A DNA stretch of 64,000 nt from contig VCJN01002855.1 of the NCBI GenBank assembly GCA_006384855.1, forward strand, positions 1 to 64,000, given 5' to 3'. Of this stretch, positions 1-13,260 are shown piece by piece. The notes beneath the pieces are model-generated. The model was not told the DNA's origin, ran no database searches, and saw only the letters and a list, made by a program, of their open reading frames with translations. Position numbers and translations under genes: made by a program. Each line of letters begins with the position of its first letter. The stretch's first letter is position 1. The DNA comes from Tetraselmis striata. Lineage: Eukaryota > Chlorophyta > Chlorodendrophyceae > Chlorodendrales > Chlorodendraceae.

Positions 1-110
1 CGCCTTTGGCGCCGAGCTGCCCCGGCCGCCGCGCCTTGGCGCCGCGCTGCCCGGCCGCCGCGCCTTGGCGCCGCGCTGCCCCCGGCCGCCGCTGTCTTGG
101 GCGCCGCGCC
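1..110. repeat. GC-rich short tandem repeat, about 3 units
   Basis: About three imperfect copies of a 32-34 base unit built on GGCCGCCGCGCCTTGGCGCC occupy the left edge. The array probably continues outside the window. It produces spurious Ala/Pro/Arg-rich open frames. No function is apparent. Confidence 0.7.
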
Positions 111-314
111 ATGCCACCGGTGCGTGATTCACTGGACAAGTCATCGCCCTTGATGGACGGTTACCAAGCGAGCATCCCCGTCCGATCCACAGGGGGGTTG
201 CTCTTGGGCAGCCGCCATAGCCTCCACAACCTGCCACAACCGACCGGCGGGTGCGTGTGATTCCATACAACCGCAGTTGAGTGGTGCACCAGCACGCATG
301 CCGGGCCCACTCAC

Positions 315-910
315 CTCTGAACGCAGAAGGCCCACAATGTCCCCGTCCTCGAAAACAGCGCGCCACTGGTCGCCCCCGCCGTAGTCCTCCAACACCCACT
401 CGGGTAACGACGCCGGTTATCACGCCGTTAGTGCCATAACTCCCCGGAACTTCTTGGCGATGACCTTCATGTAGAAGTCGCCGGGATCGCCTTTCCATAT
501 CACGCCCTCATCGCGGGTTCGACGCCCGCCGGCGGCCACGCAGGCGCGTCGATGTCCATACCGTCTTCGCCAACGGGGTCCTCCCCCACGCCCATCACAT
601 CGTCCACCTTCGAGCCGCCGTCGTCCGAGACCGGCGCCGGCGGGCCGTTTCCGACGGCTGCAGCTACTCCTGCTGCCGCCCCTGTTGTTGTTGTTGCTGC
701 TGCTGCCGCCCCTGCTGCTGCTGCTTGTGATAAGGCGGCCTTGCGGCGCAACTTCGCCGCACGCTTCAACGAGTGGCTACAGTTCGGGAATTTTAGGAAG
801 TGCCGCTCTCGCGCCATCTTATCACATGTGCCCGTCACGTTGCCCCGGCAGTGCTTGCATGAGTACACGCCATCCTTCGACACACTCGCTATCCATCCCT
901 TTGCCGGCAT
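315..910 (-). pseudogene. BED-type zinc finger plus Tudor-like fragment (transposon or gene relic)
   Basis: Reading leftwards from 910, a 136-residue frame starts with a zinc-finger-like pattern: a tryptophan, then C-x2-C (CKHC), then H-x5-C (HFLKFPNC). This fits the BED finger at the N-terminus of many hAT transposases. An Ala/Thr-rich and then acidic linker follows. Around 480-315 the protein resembles a small PTM/DIR17-like Tudor fold, with AKKFRG followed by WRAVFEDGDIVGLL. Two in-frame stops (about 430-450) or a frameshift separate the pieces. A perfect donor GTGAGT follows position 315, so the fragment was once spliced. Identification is by pattern only. It could be a decayed hAT-like transposon or a host regulator fragment. 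Confidence 0.4.
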
Positions 911-2080
911 GCCTGCTGCCGCGCGCGGGGGGCGGGGGGGGGGGGGGGGGGGGTTGAGAGTTGGGGTGGATGTAACCCACCACCGGCAGGCAACACAGAT
1001 GCGAGTGCGCGGCTGTCCGCGCTTGATTCAACGGTGAGCGGCGGTGACCGTGAGGCGACCCCGTACTTCATGCGCGTGCTGGGGCGTTACACAATCATCA
1101 GCAGTTAGGGCGGCTGCATTAAAACGCGCACCTACGAACACCACCTACCGCCTACCACCTACCGTACCACCTACATCCGCCCACACCTCCGCCCGTCGTG
1201 CCGCACATCGCCGCACCACCGCGGGGTCAGCGGTCAGCGATGTGCGGTCAGCGATGTGCGGCGATGTGCAATGAGTGCGTACATCCGCCTGTACTTAGCC
1301 CGGGTGCTCCGCGTCGGCGGGCGACACGCGAGCCCGCGTGCGCATATCAATTTGATGAAATTATGGAAACGAGAAATTCATATAGTACTTTACAGGTCGC
1401 GCGCGATAGTCGTCGCTACTGGGTATGAAATCCACGTCCCTCGTCCGTCCCGTATCGTCCCCGTATGTCGTCGTGCGTCACCAGTAGGGCACATTTACGT
1501 CACATCTGAATCTCACAGTGTTTTAACTCTAGCGCACATGCACTTGGCACCGGTGTGCCATGTAAGGATTTCACGCACATTACCCCCCACTAATCATGCA
1601 GCACCACAGTGATGCCACCCTGGGAAAATTTATCTTCACTAGCGATTTTGGCTTGGGGCATCAGTGTACACGTATGGACACCTGTTTCTACCGGATATGG
1701 TCAGGAATGGCACAGCTGTGGTGGCTGCCCTGTAGGTGTATATGAAAACACAGGTGCTGAAAATAAAAAAGATATTGAAAAATGAATTTGTTGGTATGCC
1801 GATATCGGAGCGGTACGGGTCGTACATGCGGACCCTTACCACTGCCCAGAAACTTAAGCATCTGGAGTCCTCCAGCACATATACATTGATTACTGAGAGT
1901 TGGTAGGATGCATGGGGCCACCTTTCGGATGCCCCTTTGGTCCATGCGCAGTAAGAACCTTTTTAAGTACGCGCGTACTAGCGCCCGCCACCGCCGCTCC
2001 TGGGATAGTTATAATATATTAGGCTACATTTCAGTTTCGGCCGTAACCGTATATATACGTAGTCGCATGTTACGTATACG
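911..2080. other. Intergenic, no recognised gene
   Basis: A G homopolymer lies at about 934-953. The rest is unique-looking, of mixed composition, and becomes AT-rich after 1320. Open frames here are short and overlap on both strands without recognisable motifs. Confidence 0.5.
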
Positions 2081-2099
2081 CTACGTAGTCGCAAATATT

Positions 2100-2800
2100 C
2101 GTACGGGTACTAAAATTCGGCATGTTTGCGGTTGCGGCCGGCACCGTGAAATGTGACATCCCAGTGTCCGATCGCAACCGCAGTATGCACGCTTCAGCTC
2201 CTGCACCTTCTTCGCCTTGATCAGGTACAAACCGCCGGGTTGTCCCCTTCTGTAGACGGCCAAGGGTTTGAATCTGCTTCCACTCCGACTGCGCGATCAC
2301 CGCCCACAACGGAGCGATGGTCTCACTCACATCGTAGTTCGGCCCGCGATCTTTGCCAGTACCTTACCCGTCGGCGTCCACGATTTCCTCGTCGCCCTCG
2401 CCCGCGTCCTCCTCATCCCCTTCGTCCTCATCGCCGCCGTCCTCGTCCTCATCCTCATGCTCATCATCGCTGATCTCGGTGCTCTAGTTGTTACTCCGCA
2501 CGGCGCGATCAGCCGACACACCTCCAGGCCCAACTTCCTCTTCGTTCTCCTCGCCCGCCCACAAGTCGTCGGCAGCCGTGCCCGTACGTAGCGCCTGGAA
2601 GAGGGGCTTGCGGCCGCAGCGGGTGGGGGCGGGGGGGGGGGGGGGGGGGTGTGGTGGCCATCGCGAACAGTCGCTTGGGATTGTTGTAGCCTGAGCACCA
2701 ACACGGCACGATGTGGGCGGACGACTTGCAAAGGTGCCAAGTCAGTGACGTTTGACCGCTCCCCCTCAGTCCTGTGAGTTCCAACGTTCAAACGGGCCCA
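2100..2800 (-). pseudogene. Degenerate acidic coding-like relic
   Basis: On the minus strand one frame reads KPLFQALRTGTAADDLWAGE, runs on to an in-frame stop near 2487, and continues in the same frame as a strongly acidic tail (DDEHEDEDEDGGDEDEGDEE) to a second stop near 2370. A further frame downstream reads RGQPGGLYLIKAKKVQELK. A G homopolymer (2631-2649) interrupts the upstream part. The mix of coding-like composition and stops suggests a decayed transposon ORF. The family is not identifiable from what I can see. Confidence 0.3.
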
Positions 2801-3191
2801 ACATGAGCACGCCATGGCGCCCGGGCTGGTGCCGGGCCGAGCAGCAAGCAGGGCGCCGCCTGGCCCCGACGCCTCTTTGCGGCCGGCCTGTATATTGCGC
2901 TGAATATGTATATTCTGCGTAAAGTATTACTTCGATTTACGTCTCAGTGAGCCAGATTTGAGGCGGTCGTAAATATTGCCATATTTGCGACCAGCGAGCC
3001 CAGTCGCAAATCCTGGAGCCGCAAATCCGCCAGTTTACGGTTATGGGTGCGGCTCAGTAACACAACTCAGTATTAAGCGATTAGGACTACTCGCGAGCCG
3101 CAACCGTAAATTCGTACCGGGTACCCGTACGATTATTTGCGGTTATTTTACGGCCGAAGCTGACATGCAGCCTTACCTGTTATTATTTATA

Positions 3192-3834
3192 CAGTGACTA
3201 TATACCGATATAATAAACATTGCGTCCCCCCCCCCCCCCCGTTCACTATATCGGTATGTTCACTATATCGGTGTTCATTATAAGCAGGCCCACCCGACCT
3301 CTATAGTAAACGGTTTACTAAATCGGTACTACTGTTTATTGTAACGGTGACCCCGTTCACTGTAGCAGTCTGTGCCCATGCAAGGCAACATGTGACTCTG
3401 GATTTGTGTTTCAAGAGTTCTTGATTACTTTACATGGCTTTCTAAGGTGGCGATGGCGACAGACGCGGTGGGGCAGTTGAGTGGCGGTGGGCGCAATGTG
3501 CCGCAGTGTGCCGCCGCCGCCGCCGCCGCCGAGTGGCTGTAGAGGCCTCTGCGCCCGTACTGGAACGGTACCGGCTATCGGAACACGCCAACGGCCGGGT
3601 TCGGCGTCGGCAACACAGCCGTTATGTAGAGAAGTTTACTATATCGGTATAGTTTGGGGCATTGTGTCCCCCCCCCCCCCGTTCACTATAGCGGTAAGTT
3701 TATTATATTGGTAAGTTTATTATAGGGGTATACATAGGGATTTTTCCCGGTGTTAAGAATCCGTCCCCCCCCCCCCCGTTCACTATATCGGTATGTTCAC
3801 TATATCGGTATTCATTATATCGGTATAGTCACTG
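3192..3834. mobile_element. MITE-like element with CAGT termini and TA flanks
   Basis: The left end reads CAGTGACTATATACCGATATAA and the right end is its near-perfect inverse (TTATATCGGTATAGTCACTG). Both ends are flanked by TA (3190-3191 and 3835-3836). TA target duplication plus CAGT termini is characteristic of Tc1/mariner/pogo-type elements. No transposase frame is inside. The interior holds many subterminal copies of TTCACTATATCGGTA and related variants (near 3241, 3257, 3631, 3681, 3778, 3796), several just after poly-C runs. The size is about 643 bp. Confidence 0.65.
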
Positions 3835-4272
3835 TACCCACTTACGGGTAACAGTACTGGTGTGAATTACAAAAAGGGCAGTTCCCCAGAATTAACAGTA
3901 CTGGTACTGGTACCCGTACCTGCTACTGTACGTACTACAGTCGTACACACCGCGCAACAATGAGCCCGCGCCTACTGCGCCGCGCGCGGCAGCGCCGCCA
4001 ATGACAGAAGCTCTGGGATGAAGAACACAACCAGCAGCTGGAGTGGGCGTGGTGCTGCCGGGCGGGCCGAGAGTGGCCGGGGGAACTACCGCGCCGAAAC
4101 CGCCGAGGAGCTTGCTGGGTCCGTGCATCTCGTTCGGCGCCGACGGAAATTTGTGCAAAGGGTAAGCCGTGGTCATCTACGGAGTCCGGCGCGCCCTCCC
4201 CTCTCAAGAGGTCAGCCAGGCGATAGTGGCCTGAGTGGGCGGTGAGGGGCCGAGCGCGCGCTTAACAGCAAC

Positions 4273-6223
<1,951 letters not shown>

Positions 6224-6889
6224 CCTGTGGTGCCAGCCCGCACCAGGTGCCTGGGAGTGCCACAGCAGGGCTACGGCCCTGAAGAGCAGAGGCGCCGCAT
6301 CCGCACATGTCATAGTATACCAGGGAACACTCTTGCGGCACTCCCGAAGGCTCCGCTGGGACGCCTTAGCTATCTGCGCCGCCTCATCCGAATATGATTT
6401 AACGAACGCCCTGCTACAGTTTGAGGATGCCCCTGGCTGCCGTGCCAGTATATGGCTGCGATGCTTAATGACTACGGCATGTGTTGTGGCTGCATGGGTG
6501 ATCCACTCATCCAGCGGGATTCTTTGGCATTCCTCGACGCATGTAGCTGCGTCTCGGAGATGTTTTTTTGCGACGGTCCTAACCTAATTCATGAGGTAGT
6601 GGCGCGGAGGGAACTGGCACAAACTGTGTGTGTGTCACTGCCGTAAACAATGCACACTGGTCCAGTCATCACTGCTGCATTACTTTGTGGTATCAGAGAC
6701 TCATCAGAGCTGCTGTAGGCAATAACACCACGGTGCACGAAAAAAACAGCGCCCTCGTTGGGCACACCGGCTGTCGGTATTCTGTCACATCGATGCCGAT
6801 TTGCTGGCAGGCGGAGCGCCATGTGTTGCGCTGCGTCAACTTACTTGGTGGTTCTGGTGCTGTTGCTACTGGTGCTGGTGGCTGCTGGT
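6224..6889. other. UBC13 3' flank, nothing recognised
   Basis: This should contain the 3' untranslated region of the E2 gene. The first TGTAA-type signal I find is distant (7005-7009). No other gene is supported. Confidence 0.4.
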
Positions 6890-7035
6890 GCGGCCGTAGC
6901 TTGAGCTGTAATTACACTATATGTGTTTCCTGTAGTGGTTAGAGATAGCATGCCCTGAAAACAACTCAGTCTCGGCGGCCGAGAGCAGCATACTAGCAAG
7001 TTGCTGTAAACAATTTCCATTTCCTGTACCACTGC
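6890..7035 (+). repeat. Dispersed repeat family A, copy 1
   Basis: A roughly 130-base segment containing GGCCGTAGCTTGAGC, a TGTAATTACACTATATGTG-like stretch and AGCATGCCCTGAAAACAACT recurs at about 30975-31110 and 31735-31890 in the same orientation with substitutions and small indels. No internal ORF or clear tRNA-type B box is visible. It could be a SINE or the end of a larger element. Confidence 0.55.
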
Positions 7036-7514
7036 AGCAGCACATACAGCTAGAAGCGGTTGGGGAAAAAGGGAAACCCCGTAAACTTGGTTAGAACTTT
7101 ACATAGATGTGGAGTATGGGTTTGCCAGGTAGAAACGAAGGGAGAGAGCGGTACATTGACGGAGAAGGTATAGCACCAAGCTAGGAAGGGGGTGCAGGCC
7201 ACCATGCGGCATCCTCCCCGGTGGGCGTATTTCCTTCAGCGCGTCTTGACGGCGCAATGCCAGGCGGGACGACTAGGTTATATGTCACAGCGTTGGACCC
7301 TAACAGTAGGCGAGCGGGGTGACAGCAACGGCGTACCGTACCGATGTACAATTCAAAGCCTGCGCGCGCAACTGCGCGCTGAAGCAACGCCCTCGTCATA
7401 TTATGTAAGGATTATAGTTACATGAGCTAGCTGCAAAAGGCGATCAGGAAACCACCCGAATAGGCAATAGGAAACGTCCACTACATCAGTTGCGAGGTGG
7501 ACCCGTATTAATCC

Positions 7515-9005
7515 TTTATTACATTAGGGCGTTCACAAATGCGCACTACAAACGGAACTAACAACAACTATGAAAGGTTTCCAGCAAAAGAGAGACATAC
7601 TGTAAGCCTGAAACCAAGGTCGAGCATGAGGCCAGGGAGCCAAGAACCAAGGAGGAGCCAAGGGAACCACGAAGTCGCTTGGCTGCCAGGAACCAAAGGG
7701 ACCACCGCCCCGGGGTAGGCTATCAGCCGCGGCGAGGACGCTTGCAGCCAATGACCCGGGTCATAGCAACACAGGCCGACGAGCGACGCGACGCAGGCGC
7801 AGGAGCACCATCACGTGCCGCACGCGCGGCCGCGACCCCGCCAAGAACGTTGTCTGCATGTGCCATGTTGATGAGCAAGGAGAAACGGCGGCGCCACGCA
7901 AACAAGAGCCGGCCGTTTTTTTGGCCAGTGTGTGTGTGGCTAGCTTTCGCGAGCTCCACCAAGAAGGCCTCAGCGTGCGGGGCCAGCGAGCCAAACTCGG
8001 AAACGGCGAAAGGAACAAAGCGAAGCATGCCGGCGGCGTTTCGGACACCCTCGTCATACTTCTGGATTTTGTGGCGCTCTGCAGCCCGCAAAGCAGTCGT
8101 TGGATCCGAGCTTGACACGCCGAGGATAGGGGCAATGGTGGTATCGACAGCAACCGTGTTCCCGCGGATACCGCCATACCCAAAAAGCCCAACATCGGCC
8201 GGCCGACCGTCGCAGCCCTTCGGAAGAGAAACAAGCACCGACGGGTCCGTGAGGATCTGGACACCCACCCCCAGCGCGGACTTCACGTCGTGGCAAATGT
8301 CGGAAAGGCCATGTGCCGCCTACTCGTGTGCGGCGTGATTGGAGTCTCCCCCAGAGCAACGTGCCACGTGATCAGCGTACGCGACCGCCCAAGTTGAAGG
8401 AGTGAAATCCACGCCAGCATCCTCAAAACGGGCCATCATACCTTGTACCGAGAAGGAGCAAAAAGCACAAGGGCGTGGCTCGCCAAGTAAGTAAGGGAGA
8501 GGACAGGAGCCGCCGGAAGGCCGAATGGGTGGCAAGCGGCAACGCGGAACATGGAATCGTAGTACTCAGGGGAACGCTCAGGGACTTCACTAAGGCGACC
8601 CTCACTTGGAGGATCAGTCACCAGGAACGCTGTCGCAGCGCCTAAGAGGCGGCCTCGGAAGCGGTTGCTGTCAGGGCCGCTTGTAGGCATACGCGCAGCA
8701 AGCTTTGCGAAACGGACCGTGTGAATGCGGTGGCTCAGGGTTTCCTATACTTATTTCCGCATGGAGTGCAAGGGGAAGTCCGAGTAATGCGGGATAGCTT
8801 GGAGGTCGGCCGCCGAGCGCATTGCAGACGCCGGCTCAGCCCCGGCGGCCGAGCAGCCGGCACGGGCAACGTGGGAGCGCTTGGAGGGGAGCAACTTTAG
8901 GGCAGAGGCCAACGGCCCCGCTAGATCCTCGAGCACCGCGTCTCCACACTCGTCAACGACACGGGTATGAGCAGCGCGAAGCTCGACAGCCCACATTAAT
9001 CCTTA
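7515..9005 (-). mobile_element. 5'-truncated retroelement with RLE-like 3' end, copy 1
   Basis: This segment matches 44896-46115 at high nucleotide identity in inverted orientation. Both copies end in the same 3' sequence GCCCTAATGTAATAAA. The copy here extends about 260 bases further 5' than the other. A shared exact 3' end with different 5' ends is what target-primed reverse transcription produces. The TGTAA within the end sequence fits a green-algal polyadenylation signal. No target duplication could be assigned. Confidence 0.75.
7723..8996 (-). pseudogene. Retroelement ORF C-terminus, restriction-like endonuclease-type domain
   Basis: Reading leftwards, pieces in different frames give: an upstream segment (8996-8751); a segment ending GAATAFLVTDPPSEGRL (about 8630); a zinc-binding-like region with CAFC, then DHVARC and H; and from 8286 a long frame with GRPADVGLFGY, TVAVDTTIAP, AERHKIQKYDEG and FVPFAVSEFGSLAPHAEAF, ending KRPRRG. 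This order (C-x2-C, H-x4-C, then D...K-x-x-K-Y and F-x-P-F-x-x-x-x-x-G) is that of the PD-(D/E)XK-like C-terminal domain of non-LTR-type reverse transcriptase ORFs in plants and protists. Frame breaks near 8740, 8500 and 8300 mark it as inactive. The reverse transcriptase itself is missing. Confidence 0.6.
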
Positions 9006-10567
9006 TGTCGTTTTAGTGTGTGCAAAAGCATTAAATATCCTGGATCCATAAATGCATGTTCGGGATCGGCGCGACGACATAAGGCATTGGTTAAGCGTGT
9101 GGTTTAATTAAGGCTTGTCTTAGCCTTTCATGTAAACGAGCTGAATTTCTTTGGCAAATCTTGCCCCCTTCGTGACTGGCCAGCAACATGACCTACAGCG
9201 CGCGTGGCATGCGCGGCGCTGCAACAGCAGCGCTCGGTAGTCGCAAACTGAAACCGAATCCGGAGGCGTACTGTATCCCCATATAGTCGCTAATCCTCGG
9301 CGGATCGATGATATGCTGCGACGAGCCGAGCGAACGACTACGAGATACATCGTCGGGAGTCTTTGCCGCGGTTGCCGCTACGACACCATCACACTCCATC
9401 CGCTGCAGTAACCAGCTGCGCCGGTGTTCTCCTCTCAAGAAGTCACGCCAGAGCTCAGGTGCGGTCTGATCGCCTTGAAAACCCAGACAGCAACCGTAGG
9501 CGGGGGCTATGGGCTCTTGAGCACTGCGTCTTCCGAGCGTCGGTGGTCAGCAGCCCTACTGTTCGCCGTTCCCGGCCGGCGGTGCGCGGCGCAGATGAAC
9601 AGTCGCATCATCAGCATCTCGTCGGTTGCAGCCTGGCGGGCACCTCCGTGGTCCTAGCCCTCCCCCCAGCTGCTCGAATAGAGAAACCTCGGGCTATTTG
9701 GTCTACTTCGTTTCCTGTAGCCTGCAGCAGGGCACACAGGCACTTCCAGCCGCGGGTTTGCTTCCGTCTCGCTGGGGCGGGCCTGAGTCAGCCGCCATCT
9801 TGGGGAAAACGGAAACAATTTTCGGTCCAGCTGTCCTTTTGTTGGGGGGGGGGGGGGGGGGGGGGGCGAGAGAGGAGGTTGGCTGCCGAGGCAACCTGGC
9901 GGTGTATGGCAGACTAGGATCGCCCGGACATCAGGTAGTCCGGTAGTCTGCAGGCGGTTTAGCGCACCGACCTCTCGTCTTTTGCTTTTATTTCCGTGTG
10001 GTCTCGTACGCTGGGTCCGCTAGATGGTAGTGGGTCCAGGTAGGTCCGCTGTCTCCTTAAATAAAGTAACGGCTTTTATACCGCGGTCTGCCGGCTCCTC
10101 GTCCCCGGCAGACCCGCCCTCCCTCCGACACCCCACTTTCTCGGGTTGACTAAAATATCCCCGGGAGTGAGATGGAGCTCTGACTGTTGTGTATCCGCCA
10201 CAGCGGGGGTAGTACTTCTAGGTTTCGGCGGTCACTCTGCCTGGCCGGGTCGGCAGCGGAAATCCATAGACTACTAATTTTCTGTCTGCCCCCGGGGTCA
10301 TTGCGTCGTTGCTACGGCCGACCGCACCTGCTCGTGTGTACCATATCTTGCGCTATCTATCCCTCTCTGTAGTGTAGCGCCTGCCGGGAGTGGTCACAGA
10401 GCACCACATTTGCACTGCACGCAAGTGGGCATTCGCACGGCAGCTAGGCGGACTGCTGACGTCACTTGTCCGTTCCCGTAGGAGAGCAGCGGCGAGCGCC
10501 GTGACGCCCCGTCGGGACGTAACCCCGTGACACGCTAGCGCGGCGTGGGAACAGCGCCGGCATTGAC
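9006..10567. other. Intergenic, upstream flank of bestrophin-like gene
   Basis: No coding region is supported. A G homopolymer lies at 9844-9866. From about 10400 the sequence becomes GC-rich and should include the promoter and 5' untranslated region of the gene starting at 10568. No TATA box is evident. Confidence 0.4.
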
Positions 10568-12295
10568 ATGGGCACTCAAGGGTACTCGGACATGGTTCGC
10601 CGCAGCGCCGAGCCTAGCGGCATGGCCACGCCGCCGCTGATGCAGTCGAGCCAGGTGGGGCCGCTGGGCGGCTCGGCCGCCTTCGGACCGCGGCAGTCGC
10701 TGACTCAGAGCGCGCAGTTCCGCAGCACCGCGCGACGGTCGGTACCCGCCAGCTACGCATACCAGTCCCAAACCCGGAGCGCGCCGTTTAGCGTTCACTC
10801 GCGCGGTGTGCCCATCCACGACTTCAGCCGGTACCAGGATATCAACCACATCTTGTGGAGCACATTTCGCCAGATGCGCGACGTTGGCAGCTCGTTCTTC
10901 TACCTCTGCATGATGCAGAGCGCCTCCACCCTGTTTTCCATGGCGCTCACGATGGTGTCGTACCTGTTCTTCGCCTACTCCAACAGCACGGCCCGCGCCA
11001 TCACCCAGGGCAGCGCCTGGACCTTTGTGGGGTTTGTCATTTTCCTCCCCGTGTTTGGCCTCTCCATGCTCACTTTCATGCGCCGCGAGCGCGCACTGAA
11101 GTACGTCGCCAGCGTCAAGTCTCTGGCGCTGTGGATCTATCTGGCGCATCGCGATTGGGTGCCGCCAGAGTGCCTGCCGGAGGGTCACCTGGGCGCCGTC
11201 CAGCAGACGATCTTCAACATCCTGGGCGAGATGCGCGGCTACCTGCTGCCGCCGCGCTACTACACGACTACCTTCCCCTACACCGGGGTGCGCCACAAGA
11301 TGATGACCATTGCGCAGGACCGCGCCAAGTACATTCGCCGCATTGCCTCCAACTTCAAGAAGCTGAGCCAGTACAACGACCCGCTGCGCCGCGCTGGCCT
11401 CGACAGCGCCGGCCTCTGCAAGCTCACAGAGATGTACTGCAAGCTGCACAATGCGTTTGAGCAGATGGCCAACGTGAAGGAGTACCGCACCCCGGTGCCG
11501 CTGCGCGCCCTCACGCGCTTCTACGTGCTCGTCGTCGTGCCTCTCTTCTTTGGCCCCTACTACGTGTCCGTCTCCACTGCTGATGGCTTCAACATCATCT
11601 TTGCCATGCTCATGAATTTCGCCATGCTGGCGCTGCTCACCTCCACCATCAACATGGAGGACCCCTTTGACAACCAGGGCCTGGACGGCATCTACATTGA
11701 CGAACCGCTGTCTGAGTGCGAGCAGACCATCAATATGGATGAGGACCATGAGCTGGAGATGGCTGTGAACGAGTCCCTGGGTGGCGCTCTGGGCGCCAGC
11801 ATGATGCATCCCCTGCCGCAGGGCGCCGCCTTCCGCCAGAGCAATGAGAGCGGATACGCCAAGACAGAGCCGGCCAAGGTCGGTGGCGCCAAGACCGTCC
11901 TTCGGTCCCATGAAGTGGTGGATGTGCATGTTGAGGACCGCTCGCACGATGCGACCGCTGATCAGGAGGGAGGTGACATTGAAGCCGCCAGAGATGCCTC
12001 CGAGAACGCCAACGACCAGTCCATCGTGAGCGCGCAGGGGAACCAGTCCGACAAGTCTGAGCAGGATCACCTTGGGCTCGGCTTCGTGATGCCGCCGCAG
12101 TCTCCAGATGATGCGCCCAACTACGAGTCGCTGGTCTCTGTGCCAGACATGCATGCCCTGCACCATGAGGCGGTCGTGGACATGCACGACGGCGCCGGCA
12201 GCTCCATGGCTGGCACCCCTGAGAGGCTGGATGAGGACGAGGGCCCTGTGGAGGGCGCCGACCAGCCCGTCCGCTTCTTCAACAAGCAGCCTTAA
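10568..12295 (+). CDS. Bestrophin-like multi-pass membrane protein
   Basis: An intronless frame of 575 residues with strong GC3 codon bias. Residues 1-85 are a Ser/Gln-rich, Arg-containing N-terminal region. Hydrophobic segments lie at about 109-137, 151-170, 313-333 and 340-361. Motifs between and after them match the bestrophin/RFP-TM anion channel family as seen in algae and oomycetes: EYRTPVPLRALTRFYVLVV before TM3 and TSTINMEDPFDNQGLDGIYI after TM4. The E-D-P-F-D motif is the hallmark. The C-terminal third (about 380-575) is acidic and probably cytosolic. If it is a channel, it would carry chloride or bicarbonate, and several algal bestrophins act in carbon concentration; that role is inference. 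The start is the first ATG in frame. A TGTAA lies 311 bases after the stop. A 598-residue antisense frame is a codon-bias shadow. Confidence 0.65.
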   Translation: MGTQGYSDMVRRSAEPSGMATPPLMQSSQVGPLGGSAAFGPRQSLTQSAQFRSTARRSVPASYAYQSQTRSAPFSVHSRGVPIHDFSRYQDINHILWSTFRQMRDVGSSFFYLCMMQSASTLFSMALTMVSYLFFAYSNSTARAITQGSAWTFVGFVIFLPVFGLSMLTFMRRERALKYVASVKSLALWIYLAHRDWVPPECLPEGHLGAVQQTIFNILGEMRGYLLPPRYYTTTFPYTGVRHKMMTIAQDRAKYIRRIASNFKKLSQYNDPLRRAGLDSAGLCKLTEMYCKLHNAFEQMANVKEYRTPVPLRALTRFYVLVVVPLFFGPYYVSVSTADGFNIIFAMLMNFAMLALLTSTINMEDPFDNQGLDGIYIDEPLSECEQTINMDEDHELEMAVNESLGGALGASMMHPLPQGAAFRQSNESGYAKTEPAKVGGAKTVLRSHEVVDVHVEDRSHDATADQEGGDIEAARDASENANDQSIVSAQGNQSDKSEQDHLGLGFVMPPQSPDDAPNYESLVSVPDMHALHHEAVVDMHDGAGSSMAGTPERLDEDEGPVEGADQPVRFFNKQP

Positions 12296-12605
12296 GTCAC
12301 CTGCGCCTGCATAGCTTTCTATTTGCCACATATTGATCTCTCTGTACAGTCTCGATCTCCGGCGGCAGGGGCAAGTGGCAGCCTCGTGGCCACCCCCAAG
12401 ACACTGTCACACTCGTGACAGCCTGATCTGCCAGCTGCTCCTTGTTCTGCGCTGTCTACCCCCCCCCCCCCCCCCCCCCCCCAGTCCCCTTAATCCAAAC
12501 TACGAGATCGCACTATCGCCTGTGTGGTCACCTGCGGCATGCTGCCAGAATGGGTCACCCCTTCGTTTAGGTTGTCTGTCTCTGCTGGGCGCATACCTGG
12601 CATGT

Positions 12606-12610
12606 TGTAA
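12606..12610 (+). other. Candidate TGTAA polyadenylation signal
   Basis: TGTAA is the usual near-upstream element in chlorophyte 3' ends. This one lies 311 bases after the stop at 12295, downstream of a C homopolymer (12460-12482). Confidence 0.35.
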
Positions 12611-12994
12611 ACTTTTCCTCTCCAAGAGCCATGCAATCTACGCCGTCTTCGGATACACCGCTGTCTGTTGGCTGCAGGGAAGCTTCATCCCATGTTGTTG
12701 CTACCGGTATTGGGTAAGATTGGTGATGCCGGTTGCATTGTCATTTGTTGCGATCAGCGAAAACCTCCTCGTCCGTGTGACCATGCTATCGGCGGCCATT
12801 GAGGGCGTAGACACTTTGACAGCTCCTGCTCGGGACTCGCTGAGGACCCCTCCCGCTGAGATAAATCGGCATGCTGTATTGCTATGGGTACCAACACGGC
12901 TTACCGGTCGCAGTGTTGCTATTCGGTCAATGGCTCTGTGGGTGATGACAACCGGGGGAATTTGATTCAAGCCTCGTCCTTGATGGCATCTTTG

Positions 12995-13260
12995 CGCTGG
13001 GACTTTGGGGATCCGCAGGTAATTTGACGGTGTGATTGCTCGGCTCTACGGCCGGCCGGTCTGAGCGACTCGTGTGGGCATTCATGGGTCTCCTTTTGGG
13101 TTATTGTGCTTGATACCATGTTAGCATGTACGCTGGGACTTTGGGGATCCGCAGGTAATTTGACGGTGTGATTGCTCGGCTCTACGGCTGGTCTGAGCGA
13201 CTCGTGTGGGCATTCATGGGTCTCCTTTTGGGTTATTGTGCTTGATGCCATGTTAGCATG
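12995..13260. repeat. Two-copy tandem repeat, about 136-base unit
   Basis: Unit 1 (12995-13130) and unit 2 (13131-13260) are almost identical, starting CGCTGGGACTTTGGGGATCC and ending near CCATGTTAGCATG. Unit 1 has an extra short CCGG-type expansion (CGGCCGGCCGG). The duplication looks recent. Short minus-strand frames across it are repeat artefacts. Confidence 0.85.

Noticed and set aside
10535-12331. A 598-residue minus-strand open frame opposite the bestrophin-like gene
   Set aside because: It is an antisense shadow produced by strong GC3 bias. Its His/Val/Leu-rich sequence has no domain, while the plus frame has clear membrane segments and family motifs.
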